64,000 bases of DNA from Clavibacter sepedonicus (GTDB taxonomy: Bacteria; Actinomycetota; Actinomycetes; Actinomycetales; Microbacteriaceae), in assembly GCF_000069225.1 (NCBI RefSeq), contig NC_010407.1, positions 930,001 to 994,000 on the forward strand, read 5' to 3'. The notes beneath the pieces are model-generated. The model made no database searches. It saw nothing but the letters and a program-made list of their open reading frames with translations, and had not been told where the DNA came from. The translations under genes and the position numbers were made by a program. How positions within the stretch are numbered: position 1 is the first letter of the stretch; each line of letters begins with the position of its first letter. This document shows, piece by piece, positions 52,779 to 61,716 of this stretch.

Positions 52779-54848
52779 ATGGAATCCGCACGCCCGCCTC
52801 TGGCCCCCCGCACCGCGCATCCGCGCGGACGGATGGCCGCTCTCGCCGCAGCCGCCGCACTCGTGTGCGCGCTCGCGGTGCCCGCCTCATCCGCCACGGC
52901 AGAGCCGACTGTTCCCGCGGACGGATTCGCGGACGGATTCGCGGCCGACGCCGACCGGTACCGCGCGCAGTACCACTTCACGGTCCCCGACCACTGGAAG
53001 AACGACCCCCAGCGGCCGGTCGTGATCGACGGCGTGACGCACTACTACTACCTCTACAACGCCGACTACGACCAGGAGGTCGGCACGTCGTGGCGCCTCG
53101 CGACGACCACCGACGGCGTCGCGTGGGCCGACCAGGGCATCGCGGCCGAGAAGAAGACGAACCCGAACTTCGACCTGTGGTCGGGGTCCGCGGTCGTGGA
53201 TCCCGAGGGCACCGCCGGGTTCGGCCGCGGCGCCGTGGTGATGCTCGTGACGCAGATGGACCACCCGACGCCGCAGCAGATCGTCGACGCGTCGGGCCCG
53301 CAGGCGCAGTTCCTCTGGTACTCCACCGACGGCGGGCGCACCTTCACACCCTCGGGCGAGGAGGCCGTGCTCCCCAACCCGGGCGTTCGCGACTTCCGCG
53401 ACCCGAAGGTGGTGTGGGACGACGAGCGCGGCAGTTGGGTCATGCTGATCGCCGAGGGCGCGACCCTCAGCTTCTCCACGTCGCCCGACCTCCGCTCCTG
53501 GACGCGCGTCTCCACGTTCGCGGCCGACGGCCTCGGGGTGCTGGAGTGCCCGGACCTGTTCCGCATCACGGCCGACGACGGCACCTCGAAGTGGGTGCTC
53601 GGCGCGAGCGCCAACGGGTATGCGACGGGCGAGCCGAACACCTACGCGTACTGGACGGGATCCTTCGACGGCCGCGCCTTCGTGCCCGACCCGGGAACGG
53701 GCCACCGCTGGCTCGACCAGGGCTTCGATTGGTATGGCGCCGTGACGTGGGCGGATCCGACCGCGCAGCACGAGGAGCGCCGCCTGGCCGTCGGGTGGAT
53801 GAACAACTGGTCGTACCCGAAGGCGGGCCCGACCTGGGAGTCCGACGGCTTCACCGGCACCGACTCCATCACGCGCGAGATCCGCCTCGCCCGCGCGGAT
53901 GGCGGCTACCGGCTCCTCTCCCAGCCGATCGCCGCGCTCGCCGGCCACGCCACGAGCGTGCGCGAGCTCGGCCCGGTACGGGTCGATGGCAGCGTCGTGC
54001 TCCCGTACGCGGGCACGGCGTACCAGCTGGAGACCGAGATCGCGTGGGATCGGCTCGACAACGTCGGCCTGCAGCTGCGGCGCTCCGCCGACGGATCCCG
54101 GCACGCCGACGTGGGCGTATTCCGCGACACCCTGTACGCGAACCGCGGCGGGACCGGCAACCCGGATCCGACGGGGAACAAGCTCGAGAGCCGGAGCCCG
54201 TTCGATGCGTCCGCGAAGGAGGTGAAGCTGCGGATCCTCGTGGACCGCACCACGGTCGAGGTCTTCGTCGACTACGGCGAGGTCGTGCACTCGAGCCAGG
54301 TGTTCGCGGAGCCGGCCGATGCGGGCATCGCCCTGTTCACGCAGGGCGGCGCGGCGACCTTCTCGAACCTGCGCATCACCGAGTTCGCGGATCTCGCGCA
54401 GCGGCCGGCGCACGTGCTGGCCGACTTCGAGGGCACCACCGCGGGCGTGGGCTGGACCGGGACGGGGGATCTGGTCGGGCTCGCGCCGAACGGCTCGCCG
54501 CTGGTCGGTCGGGTGGGCCGTCAGGCGCTCGACACGTACGTGCCCGGCCGGGGAGACGCGGCGACGGGCACGCTCACGTCGCCGCCGTTCACCATCGACC
54601 GCGACGCCATCCACCTGCTCATTGCGGGTGGGGATCACGGGCTCGGCGCGGAGCCGGCCACGAGCGTGAACCTGCTCGTGGACGGCGAGCCGGTGCGTAC
54701 GGCTACGGGCGACGACTCGGCGAAGCTACGTCCGGTCGCATGGGACGTGTCCGATCTCGCGGGGCGGACCGCGCGGATCCAGGTGCTCGACGACGCGACC
54801 GGAGCGTGGGGCCACCTCATGGTGGATCAGGTGATGCTCGCCGACTGA
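52779..54848 (+). CDS. Secreted GH32 levanase / exo-inulinase
   Basis: A 689-residue exported enzyme that releases fructose from fructans. The signal peptide covers about residues 1-42. The GH32 propeller has the nucleophile in HWKNDPQRP (Asp76), RDP (207-209) and the acid/base in ECPDLF (Glu256). The GH32 C-terminal beta-sandwich follows to about residue 540, and an additional domain of about 145 residues (from VLADFEGTT on) has the character of a carbohydrate-binding beta-sandwich. No wall anchor is seen. It supplies fructose or short fructans to the importer upstream. Confidence 0.92.
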   Translation: MESARPPLAPRTAHPRGRMAALAAAAALVCALAVPASSATAEPTVPADGFADGFAADADRYRAQYHFTVPDHWKNDPQRPVVIDGVTHYYYLYNADYDQEVGTSWRLATTTDGVAWADQGIAAEKKTNPNFDLWSGSAVVDPEGTAGFGRGAVVMLVTQMDHPTPQQIVDASGPQAQFLWYSTDGGRTFTPSGEEAVLPNPGVRDFRDPKVVWDDERGSWVMLIAEGATLSFSTSPDLRSWTRVSTFAADGLGVLECPDLFRITADDGTSKWVLGASANGYATGEPNTYAYWTGSFDGRAFVPDPGTGHRWLDQGFDWYGAVTWADPTAQHEERRLAVGWMNNWSYPKAGPTWESDGFTGTDSITREIRLARADGGYRLLSQPIAALAGHATSVRELGPVRVDGSVVLPYAGTAYQLETEIAWDRLDNVGLQLRRSADGSRHADVGVFRDTLYANRGGTGNPDPTGNKLESRSPFDASAKEVKLRILVDRTTVEVFVDYGEVVHSSQVFAEPADAGIALFTQGGAATFSNLRITEFADLAQRPAHVLADFEGTTAGVGWTGTGDLVGLAPNGSPLVGRVGRQALDTYVPGRGDAATGTLTSPPFTIDRDAIHLLIAGGDHGLGAEPATSVNLLVDGEPVRTATGDDSAKLRPVAWDVSDLAGRTARIQVLDDATGAWGHLMVDQVMLAD

Positions 54849-55106
54849 GCGCCCGGCCCCGCCCGGTCCTGCCCGGCCTGCCCGGCCTGCCCGGCCCGGC
54901 TTGCTCGGCCGGGCCCCGTCTGGCCGCTCAGCGCACGCGGAGGTCGCGGGGGTGGCCGTCCAGCGAAGGGCGGCCGCTCCTGCCTGAGCGGAGGCTGAGG
55001 GTCGAGGACGAGCGGGGCTACCACGCCGTCTCCTTGGTGTGCCGGACATGATCCGGCATCGCGATCCGCATCGGGCTCGCGTCACCTCATCTCACAGGAG
55101 CACCAC
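54849..55106. other. Intergenic region with a perfect palindrome
   Basis: 258 bases between the levanase and the Asp23 gene. Besides the terminator it holds TGCCGGA-CATGA-TCCGGCA (55037-55055), a perfect 7-bp inverted repeat 52 bases before the Asp23 start, either an operator or a small hairpin. Confidence 0.4.
54871..54915 (+). terminator. Tandem 9-bp repeats and hairpin after the levanase gene
   Basis: Three units of GCCCGGCCT (54871-54897, the last with one change) run into a hairpin with 8-bp arms (54893-54900 and 54908-54915). It lies 22 bases after the stop and probably ends the fructan operon. Confidence 0.55.
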
Positions 55107-55550
55107 ATGACCGACGTCACCCCCGCCACCGCATCCAGCCGCGCCGCCGCCAAGCACACGCCCGCCGACTCCGCCTCGGGCAAGAACACCATCGCCGACG
55201 GCGTCGTGGAGAAGGTCGCCGGCATCGCGGCCCGCCAGGTCCCCGGCGTCCACGACCTCGGCAACGGCGCGGCCCGTGCCGTCGGCGCGATCCGCAACGT
55301 CATCGGCCAGCAGGACCGCGGCCAGGGCATCTCCGTCGAGGTCGGCGAGAAGCAGGTCGCCGCCGACATCGTCGTCGTCGCCGAGTACCCCGTCGCGCTG
55401 CAGGACCTCGCCGACCGGATCCGCGAGGCCGTCACCGACGCCATCTCGCAGGTCGTCGGCATGGACGTCACCGAGGTCAACGTCACCGTCTCCGACGTGC
55501 ACATCCCCTCGGACGACAAGGACGACGACTCGCAGAGCCGCGTCCAGTAG
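55107..55550 (+). CDS. Asp23-family envelope stress protein (intact)
   Basis: A 147-residue Asp23 protein: NTIADGVVEKVAGIAARQVP helix, ISVEVGEKQVAADIVVVAEY strands, LQDLADRIREAVTDAISQVV helix and a VTEVNVTVSDVHI strand. The N- and C-termini are disordered. Asp23 proteins form a membrane-associated layer in Gram-positive bacteria under alkaline or envelope stress. Compared with its paralogue at 15471-15812 it has the full core. ATG 55107 follows CAGGAGC. Two hairpin terminators follow. Confidence 0.88.
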   Translation: MTDVTPATASSRAAAKHTPADSASGKNTIADGVVEKVAGIAARQVPGVHDLGNGAARAVGAIRNVIGQQDRGQGISVEVGEKQVAADIVVVAEYPVALQDLADRIREAVTDAISQVVGMDVTEVNVTVSDVHIPSDDKDDDSQSRVQ

Positions 55551-55561
55551 CACCGCCCGCT

Positions 55562-55624
55562 GACGGGACCGGGCGCGCCCCGGTCCCGTCGCCGCGCGCG
55601 GGCCGGTCCCGAGACGGCCCGCGC
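55562..55624 (+). terminator. Two hairpin terminators after the Asp23 gene
   Basis: A perfect 12-bp stem (55562-55573 with 55579-55590) is followed by a 10-bp stem (55596-55605 with 55615-55624). They separate the Asp23 gene from the aquaporin gene. Confidence 0.72.
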
Positions 55625-55773
55625 CACCCGCATCGCACAGCTCACTGCACCAGGCATCGAGCACCGAGCACGCAGCACCTTCCGGAGCATCCCCCGCACC
55701 GACGGGAGCGCCACCCGGCTCCCCCACCTGCACCCACGCACGATCCCCGCTCCAGACAAGAGGACACGAACCG

Positions 55774-56592
55774 ATGAGCAAGTCGACCACCGCCACGACG
55801 GCACCCCGCGACACCCCGGCCCAGGGCCGTGGTCAGAAGGCGGCATCCGCCGGCGACCGCCCATCCACCGCCGCCCGCTGGGGCGCCGAGGCGTTCGGCA
55901 CGTTCCTCCTCGTCTTCGGCGGCGTCGGCACCGCGCTCTACGCGTCCGCTTTCCCCGACGACGGCAACGCCACGGGCGTCGGCTTCCTCGGCGTCGCGCT
56001 CGCGTTCGGCCTCACCGTCATGGCGGGCATCGCCGCGGTCGGCGGCATCTCCGGCGGCCACTTCAACCCCGCCGTCAGCGTCGGACTCGCGTTCGCGGGC
56101 CGCATCGGCTGGCGCGAGGTGCCCGGCTACGTGGTCGCGCAGCTCGTCGGCGGGATCCTTGCCTCCAGCGCCCTCGCGCTCATCGCCGCGGACGGCCCCA
56201 CCGGCTACCTCGCCTCGAAGCAGGACGCGGGCTTCGCGTCGAACGGCTTCGGCGACGCGTCGCCCGGCGGCTTCGGCCTCGGCGCGGTGCTGCTCGTCGA
56301 GGTCATCCTTACGGCCGTCTTCGTGACCGTGATCCTCGCCGTCACCGCCCAGAAGGCCTACGCGGCCGTCGCGCCGATCGTCATCGGGCTGACGCTCACC
56401 CTGATCCACCTCATCAGCATCCCGGTCAGCAACACGTCCGTGAACCCGGCCCGCTCCATCGCCGCCGCGATCTACGGCGGGCCCGAGGCGCTCGGGCAGG
56501 TGTGGGCGTTCATCGTCGCGCCGCTCGTGGGTGCCGCGATCGCCGGGCTCGCGCACCGCGCGCTGACCCGTGCCGCCGACGTCCCCGCCTGA
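55774..56592 (+). CDS. aqpZ: Aquaporin (MIP family)
   Basis: A 272-residue water channel with six membrane helices and the two NPA half-helices: GGHFNPAVSVG near residue 103 and NTSVNPARSIA near residue 220. The sequence between them and the narrow filter residues resemble AqpZ more than glycerol channels, which usually carry NPARD in the second motif. The first 35 residues are disordered. It lies between two Asp23-type genes, which fits an osmotic-stress role. Confidence 0.9.
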   Translation: MSKSTTATTAPRDTPAQGRGQKAASAGDRPSTAARWGAEAFGTFLLVFGGVGTALYASAFPDDGNATGVGFLGVALAFGLTVMAGIAAVGGISGGHFNPAVSVGLAFAGRIGWREVPGYVVAQLVGGILASSALALIAADGPTGYLASKQDAGFASNGFGDASPGGFGLGAVLLVEVILTAVFVTVILAVTAQKAYAAVAPIVIGLTLTLIHLISIPVSNTSVNPARSIAAAIYGGPEALGQVWAFIVAPLVGAAIAGLAHRALTRAADVPA

Positions 56593-56682
56593 TCCACCCC
56601 ACCCCGCCGCTGCGCCCTCACCGGGCGCGGCGGCCGGGTGCATGAACCCATCCCGCATCCGCACCACCGAAGGAGCACCGCC

Positions 56683-57855
56683 GTGAACGACGCCGCACCC
56701 GCCATCCGTCCCATCGACCTGACCGGCATCGACGCCGCGCACCCGGAGGGGGAGACGGTCGCGCATCGCGTGGGCGTCGCCGCGGCCGAGACCGCCGCGG
56801 GCGTCACGGGTGTGCACCACCTCGGCGGATCCGCCGCGCGGGCGCTCGACGCGGCGTCGCGGGCGATCCGCGGCACGAGCACCGGGCCGGGCGTCACGGT
56901 CTCCGAGGAGGCCGGCGGCACCGTGATCGACATCGACCTCGTGGTCGAGTACCCGACGCCCGTGCAGGACGTGGTCGACGAGACGCGCGAGCAGGTCGCC
57001 CGCGCGGCCCGGCAGATCGCGCCGGGCGCCGTCCGCGTGAACATCCGCGTGACCGACGTGCACGGTCCGTTCGACGACGTGCAGTCGCCCGCGGGTGCCG
57101 CGCTCGAGAAGGCGAAGGACGCCGGATCCGACGCGCTCGAGAAGGCGAAGGACGCCGGATCCGACGCGCTCGAGAAGGCGAAGGACGCCGGATCCGACGC
57201 GCTCGAGAAGGCGAAGGACGCCGGATCCGACGCGCTCGAGAAGGCGAAGGACGCCGGATCCGACGCGCTCGAGAAGGCGAAGGACGCCGGATCCGACGCG
57301 CTCGAGAAGGCGAAGGACGCCGGATCCGACGCGCTCGAGAAGGCCAAGGCGGCCGGGGCCGATGGGCTCGACAAGGCGAAGGCCGCGGGGTCCGAGGGGC
57401 TCGAGAAGGCCAAGGCCGCGGGAGCTGAAGCGGCCGATCGCGCCCGCGAGGCCGGCGACCGGATCCAGGACGCGTCCGCCGACGCCGCCACCCGCGCGCA
57501 TGGCGCCGGATCGCGCGCCGCGGACACGGCGAAGGAGATCGGCTCCGAGGTCGCCGACCGGGCGAAGGCCGCGGGCGCCGTGCTCGCCGACTCCGCGAAG
57601 GCGGACGTCGAGGAGACCCGCGAGGCGGCAGAGGAGCGCGACGAGCGCGCCGCCGCCGACGCGGCCGACTTCGACACCTACGCGGAGCCCGCCGGATCCG
57701 CGCCCGAGGTCACCGTGATCGTCGACGGGCACGGCGAGCAGCCGACCCGCATCGAGGTCGACGGCCCCGCCACCGTGGAGGTGCAGGGCGACCGCGTCGA
57801 GGTCGACGGATCCGACGCATCCCGCACCGAGGCCGAGGACGCCGACCGCTCCTAA
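56683..57855 (+). CDS. Asp23-like domain fused to LEA-like 11-residue repeats
   Basis: A 390-residue protein. Residues 1-135 form an Asp23-like domain (TVAHRVGVAAAETAAGVTGV, IDIDLVVEYPTPVQDVVDET, VRVNIRVTDVHG). Residues 140-249 contain ten 11-residue units: seven identical ALEKAKDAGSD, then ALEKAKAAGAD, GLDKAKAAGSE and GLEKAKAAGAE. Weaker repeats continue to about residue 315, and an acidic domain with VTVIVDGHGEQPTRIEVDG ends the protein. The 11-residue amphipathic period is that of group 3 LEA proteins, which protect membranes and proteins during drying. GTG 56683 follows AAGGAG. The function is inferred. Confidence 0.82.
   Translation: MNDAAPAIRPIDLTGIDAAHPEGETVAHRVGVAAAETAAGVTGVHHLGGSAARALDAASRAIRGTSTGPGVTVSEEAGGTVIDIDLVVEYPTPVQDVVDETREQVARAARQIAPGAVRVNIRVTDVHGPFDDVQSPAGAALEKAKDAGSDALEKAKDAGSDALEKAKDAGSDALEKAKDAGSDALEKAKDAGSDALEKAKDAGSDALEKAKDAGSDALEKAKAAGADGLDKAKAAGSEGLEKAKAAGAEAADRAREAGDRIQDASADAATRAHGAGSRAADTAKEIGSEVADRAKAAGAVLADSAKADVEETREAAEERDERAAADAADFDTYAEPAGSAPEVTVIVDGHGEQPTRIEVDGPATVEVQGDRVEVDGSDASRTEAEDADRS
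57100..57429 (+). repeat. 33-bp coding tandem repeat (7 perfect and 3 degenerate units)
   Basis: Seven identical 33-bp units occupy 57100-57330, followed by three degenerate units to 57429. Each perfect unit contains GGATCC. Identity at every base, including silent positions, indicates recent expansion, so copy number is likely to differ between strains. Confidence 0.95.
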
Positions 57856-57883
57856 CGGTCGACGGGGCGTCCGTCCCGCGCCA

Positions 57884-58455
57884 CTATCGTCCGACGCCTG
57901 CGAGCGAGCCGACGGTCTTGCCGGCGGGATCCCCGATGATGCAGTCGACGGTGCGGTCGCCCGTGCTCCAGCTGTCGCTCGTCGGCTTGTACCCCTGGTA
58001 GTCGTAGATCGAGTCCTGGTAGTCGAAGCCGACGAAGGGCCCGAACGCCGCGCCGCACAGGTCGTCGGCCTGCGCGTCCACCGCGTCGTCGCCGGGGAAG
58101 TCGTCGCCCGTCAGCGTGGGGGCCGCGTACACCTCGAAGTCGTGCGGGTCGGAGCACGGCACGGTGCTCACGTCGCCCACTGGTGCGAGTGCGGGGAGCC
58201 GTCGTCGCTCGCGGGGTGCGCATCAGCCGTGTCCTGCTCGTCCACGGCGGCCGATGCCGCGTCGTCGAGGCAGTCGCCCTGGCGCAGCGCGAAGACGTCG
58301 GTCGTGCCGCCGGCAGTGATGGATCCGTCGTCGCCGCGCGTCTCGGCGTACGGCACGAGGTCCGCCCGCTGCTGCAGCGAGCACCCGCTGAGCGCGGCGA
58401 CGAAGAGGACGGCAGCGAACGCGGTGGGCAGGATGCGGCGGGCGGCGACGGCCAT
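57884..58455 (-). pseudogene. Septum-formation-type lipoprotein, frameshifted
   Basis: From ATG 58455 a lipoprotein signal (lipobox ALSGC) is followed by TTDVFALRQGDCLDD, then the frame ends at 58168 in an unrelated stop. The other frame carries VSTVPCSDPHDFEVYAAPTL and continues to 57884 with the second conserved cysteine in RTVDCIIGDP. The two halves join if one G is added near 58178-58180 (HQ-VGDVSTV). The Cys-x4-His pattern and length fit the septum-formation domain often found with DUF4190. About 189 residues if intact. It is followed on the plus strand by the convergent LEA-like protein gene. Confidence 0.75.
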
Positions 58456-58546
58456 GGGGGTCCTCGGGTTCGGGGAGCGGATCGGGCTCACCGTAGCGGG
58501 GCCCCTCGCCTGCGCGCGCGAGTTGCCCGGTGGCGGATCCGCGGCG

Positions 58547-58990
58547 TCAGTCGAAGCGCGCGCCGCCGGGTCGCGACCGGCTCGCGGTCATGACCACGTA
58601 GACGATCGTCCCGAGGATCGGGATGAAGTTGATGAAGGTCCACGTGCCGCTGCGGTCGACGTCGTGCAGCCGCCGCCACGAGACGGCGAACGACGGGATG
58701 AACACGGCGAGCTGGAACACGCCGAGGACGGCGCCCCACGAGTCCGTGATGGTCACCGCGTCGAAGGCGCCGAGCGCCTGGCGGCCGTCGGTGTCCAGGT
58801 CGCTCAGGGTCCGCAGCACGGACGACACGACGAAGCCCGTGAGCGCCCACCACCAGAACTCGCTGCGGCTCGCGCGCCCGCGGAAGGTCGCGTACTTGAG
58901 GAAGAACCGCCGCATCGCCTCGGCCCAGGACGCGCCGTACAGCGGCAGGTCGAGGGACGGCGTGGATCCGGGCGGCGTCGCGGCGGTCAT
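58547..58990 (-). CDS. DUF805 membrane protein
   Basis: A 147-residue protein with the DUF805 hallmarks: YATFRGRASRSEFWWWAL near residue 35, and FAVSWRRLHDVDRSGTWTFI near residue 105, with four hydrophobic segments. Function unknown; related proteins are common single genes in many bacteria. ATG 58990 gives the normal length. Confidence 0.88.
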   Translation of the reverse strand: MTAATPPGSTPSLDLPLYGASWAEAMRRFFLKYATFRGRASRSEFWWWALTGFVVSSVLRTLSDLDTDGRQALGAFDAVTITDSWGAVLGVFQLAVFIPSFAVSWRRLHDVDRSGTWTFINFIPILGTIVYVVMTASRSRPGGARFD

Positions 58991-59066
58991 GCGTCGACCG
59001 TATCGGAGCCCGGCCGCACCCGCGGGGGAGCGGATGCGGCCGGGCGGTACGCGGGCCGGGACGGCA

Positions 59067-59534
59067 TCACACCACCGCGAGCCCCAGCACCGCGAACGCC
59101 CCGAAGGCGACGCCCCAGACGGCGATCGCGATCGTCTCCCAGATGAGCACCGCGCGCGGGCGGGCGCCGAAGGACACCATCGCCGCCGACGTGAAGTGCG
59201 TCGGCACCAGGAGCGGGCCGAGGAGGCTGACGCCGGGCACGCCGTAGCGGTCGAACGTGCGGCGGATCTTGGCCCGCCGCGGCGTCTCCTCCTTCGCGCT
59301 GTCGCGGGTCAGCCGGGAGCGCGTGCGCGAGGCGACGAGCACGATCAGCGCCACGATGGCGACGTTGCCGACGACTGCCGCTAGCACCGCCACCGCCACG
59401 TGCTGGCCGCTGAGCACGCCCAACACGGCGGCGAGCTCGACCTCGAGGAACGGGATCATCGCGGTGACCATGATCCCGAACCACCGGAGCAGCTCTGGCA
59501 GGCCGTTCGTGAAGTCCTGCAGCGCGTCGATCAT
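59067..59534 (-). CDS. Small multidrug-export-family membrane protein
   Basis: A 155-residue protein with four hydrophobic regions. MVTAMIPFLEVELAAVLGVL near residue 22 matches the start of the small multi-drug export (Sm_multidrug_ex) family, and VPGVSLLGPLLVPTHFTSA near residue 100 is the second conserved block. Transport activity is unproven despite the family name. ATG 59534 overlaps the upstream ABC permease stop by four bases. Confidence 0.68.
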   Translation of the reverse strand: MIDALQDFTNGLPELLRWFGIMVTAMIPFLEVELAAVLGVLSGQHVAVAVLAAVVGNVAIVALIVLVASRTRSRLTRDSAKEETPRRAKIRRTFDRYGVPGVSLLGPLLVPTHFTSAAMVSFGARPRAVLIWETIAIAVWGVAFGAFAVLGLAVV

Positions 59535-60661
59535 CCCTTCAGCGCCTCCCGCAGCTTCACGCGGCTGCCGGTGCGGAGCAGCGAGTTGCTGTAGATGCGG
59601 GATCCGAGGGCGACCACCACGGCCGTCGTGGCGATGAGCACGGCGAGCGACACGAGCGGCTCCCACCACTGGGCCTCGCCGAGGAACAGGCGCATCGGCA
59701 TCCCGACCGGGGCCGAGAAGGGCACGTACGACATGACCGTCATCACCACGGGGTTGTCGTTGAAGAAGATGACCGCGAAGTACGGGATCATCACGAGGTA
59801 CGTGACCGGGGCCGTGACGGCGCCCACGTCCTCCTGGCGGGAGACGAGCGAAGCCGCGGCCGCGAAGAGCGACGCGAGCAGCACGAACCCGAACAGGAAG
59901 AACACGACGAACCAGATCACGGCCGGGCCGATGATCGCGAGCAGCGCCGTCTGCTCCGTCACGAGCAGGCCGACGCCGGTCATCAGCGCGATGAGCGCGA
60001 TCTGCGCGAACGCGAGGATGCTGTTGCCGAGCACCTTGCCGGCGAGCAGCGCGCGCACGGGGATGGTCGACATGAGCAGCTCCACCACCCGGGTCTGCTT
60101 CTCCTCGACGACGCTCTGGGCGATGATCTGCCCGAACGTCAGCGCCGAGATGAAGAACACGACGCCGAACGCGAGCGCCACGAGGTAGGCGATGGCGGGG
60201 TTCGTGGCCGGCTCGTCGAGCAGCTCCACGCGCGGGGTGTCGGTGAGGGCGCTGACGACGCCATCGGGCGCCGAGGTGTCGCCGATCACGAGCACGGCGC
60301 CGTCGGCGTCCGCCTGGGTGTCGGGGACGACCGCCGCGTCCACCTCGCCGTCGCGCACCATCGCCCGCGCGTCCTCGACGCTGTCGGCGGGCACGCCCTC
60401 CAGCGACGCGGCGGCGGACACGGTCTGCTGGGCGGCGCCGACCACGGCGACACGGGTGCGCTCGCCGTCGCCGGAGCCGGCGTTCGCGGTGAGGAAGCCG
60501 CTGACGATGATGGAGGCGAGGATCCCGACGAGCAGGATCCCGGTGCTGATGAGGAAGGACTTGCTGCGCAGGCGCATGCGCACCTCGCGACCCGTCACGA
60601 GCATCGTGGACTGGACGAACGTCGGGGCCGTGCCCCGTCGGGTGGCGCTGGTGGTGCTCAC
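59531..60661 (-). CDS. natB: ABC-2 type export permease (NatB-like)
   Basis: A 376-residue permease. A first helix lies near residues 36-58, a large extracytoplasmic loop at about 60-165, then five helices beginning with LVALAFGVVFFISALTFGQI. The EEKQTRVVELLMSTI segment after the second helix is characteristic of NatB/YhaP exporters. GTG 60661 overlaps the ATPase stop. In Bacillus NatAB exports sodium; the substrate here is unknown. Confidence 0.85.
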   Translation of the reverse strand: MSTTSATRRGTAPTFVQSTMLVTGREVRMRLRSKSFLISTGILLVGILASIIVSGFLTANAGSGDGERTRVAVVGAAQQTVSAAASLEGVPADSVEDARAMVRDGEVDAAVVPDTQADADGAVLVIGDTSAPDGVVSALTDTPRVELLDEPATNPAIAYLVALAFGVVFFISALTFGQIIAQSVVEEKQTRVVELLMSTIPVRALLAGKVLGNSILAFAQIALIALMTGVGLLVTEQTALLAIIGPAVIWFVVFFLFGFVLLASLFAAAASLVSRQEDVGAVTAPVTYLVMIPYFAVIFFNDNPVVMTVMSYVPFSAPVGMPMRLFLGEAQWWEPLVSLAVLIATTAVVVALGSRIYSNSLLRTGSRVKLREALKG

Positions 60662-61539
60662 TGGACGACCTCCTGGAAGATCTCGCTGAGGGTGGGGCGG
60701 CGGCGGGTGAACCCGGTGACGGATCCGCGGGAGACGGCCTCGGCGAGCACGCGCTGGCGCGCCTCCTCGTCGGCCTCGAAGAGCACGTAGCCGCCGTCGA
60801 ACTCGACGACCTCGACGCCGGGCACGTCGCGCACCCAGCCGCCGTCGCCCGCGATCTGCAGCTCCGTGAGCGGGCGGCTGTGCTGGTCGCGCAGCTCCTC
60901 GCGGTCGCCGGACGCGCGGATCCGGCCCTCGGCGATGACGACCACGTCGTCGCAGAGGCGCTCGACGATGTCGAGCTGGTGCGAGGAGAAGAGCACGGGC
61001 ACGCCCTGCGCGGCCCGCTCGGTGAGGACGCCGAGGACGGTCTCGACCGCGATCGGGTCGAGGCCCGAGAACGGCTCGTCGAGCACGAGCACCTCGGGAT
61101 CGTGCACGAGGCTCGCGGCGATCTGCGCGCGCTGCTGGTTGCCGAGCGACAGCGACTCGATGGGGTCGTCGCGACGCTCGCCGAGGCTCAGCCGCTCGAG
61201 CAGCCGTTCGGTGCTGGTGGTCGCGTCGGCCGCGGTCATGCCGTGCAGGCGGCCGAGGTAGACGATCTGCTCCTGCAGCTTCATCTTCGGGTAGAGGCCG
61301 CGCTCCTCGGGCATGTAGCCGAAGGTGCGGCGGCTCGAGGTGCCGAGGTCGCTGCCGTCCAGCGAGACGGTGCCGGAGTCGGCGGTGAGCACGCCGAGCA
61401 TGATCCGCATGGTGGTGGTCTTGCCGGCGCCGTTGCCGCCGACGAAGCCGGTCAGCCTCCCCGGTCGCACGGTGAAGGACACGTCGTCGAGGACACGGCG
61501 GTCCCCGAACGATCGCGTGACGTTCTGGACTTCGAGCAC
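60658..61539 (-). CDS. natA: ABC export ATPase (NatA-like)
   Basis: A 293-residue ATPase: Walker A GGNGAGKTT, Q-loop in FGYMPEERGLYPKM, signature LSLGNQQRAQ and Walker B VLVLDEPFSGLDP, then the switch His in SSHQLD. PEERGLYPKM is typical of the NatA/YhaQ group. The C-terminal 80 residues form the usual accessory domain. It is the first gene of a three-gene export operon. Confidence 0.88.
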   Translation of the reverse strand: MLEVQNVTRSFGDRRVLDDVSFTVRPGRLTGFVGGNGAGKTTTMRIMLGVLTADSGTVSLDGSDLGTSSRRTFGYMPEERGLYPKMKLQEQIVYLGRLHGMTAADATTSTERLLERLSLGERRDDPIESLSLGNQQRAQIAASLVHDPEVLVLDEPFSGLDPIAVETVLGVLTERAAQGVPVLFSSHQLDIVERLCDDVVVIAEGRIRASGDREELRDQHSRPLTELQIAGDGGWVRDVPGVEVVEFDGGYVLFEADEEARQRVLAEAVSRGSVTGFTRRRPTLSEIFQEVVQ

Positions 61540-61716
61540 GGAAGGGCCTCCTCGGTGGGCGTGGGTGATCCGTGCTGCTCACGCTAGGTGCGGGGTGCGC
61601 GGGGCGAGTCCGCCGTGTGGGGGAACCGGGTGGGGGACGGGCGCGGGGGCGCGCGGGCAGCGGATGGGGGCGTGGCCGACGGTGATCCGTGGCCCGGCTC
61701 CTCCTAGGGTCGGAGC
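61540..61716. other. Divergent intergenic region
   Basis: 177 bases between the exporter operon (minus) and a membrane-protein gene (plus). It must contain both promoters. A CTAG near 61582 is unoccupied. No gene is seen. Confidence 0.35.

Noticed and set aside
57100..57429. CRISPR array
   Set aside because: The 33-bp units are contiguous without spacers, lie in an open reading frame and encode a regular 11-residue helix repeat.
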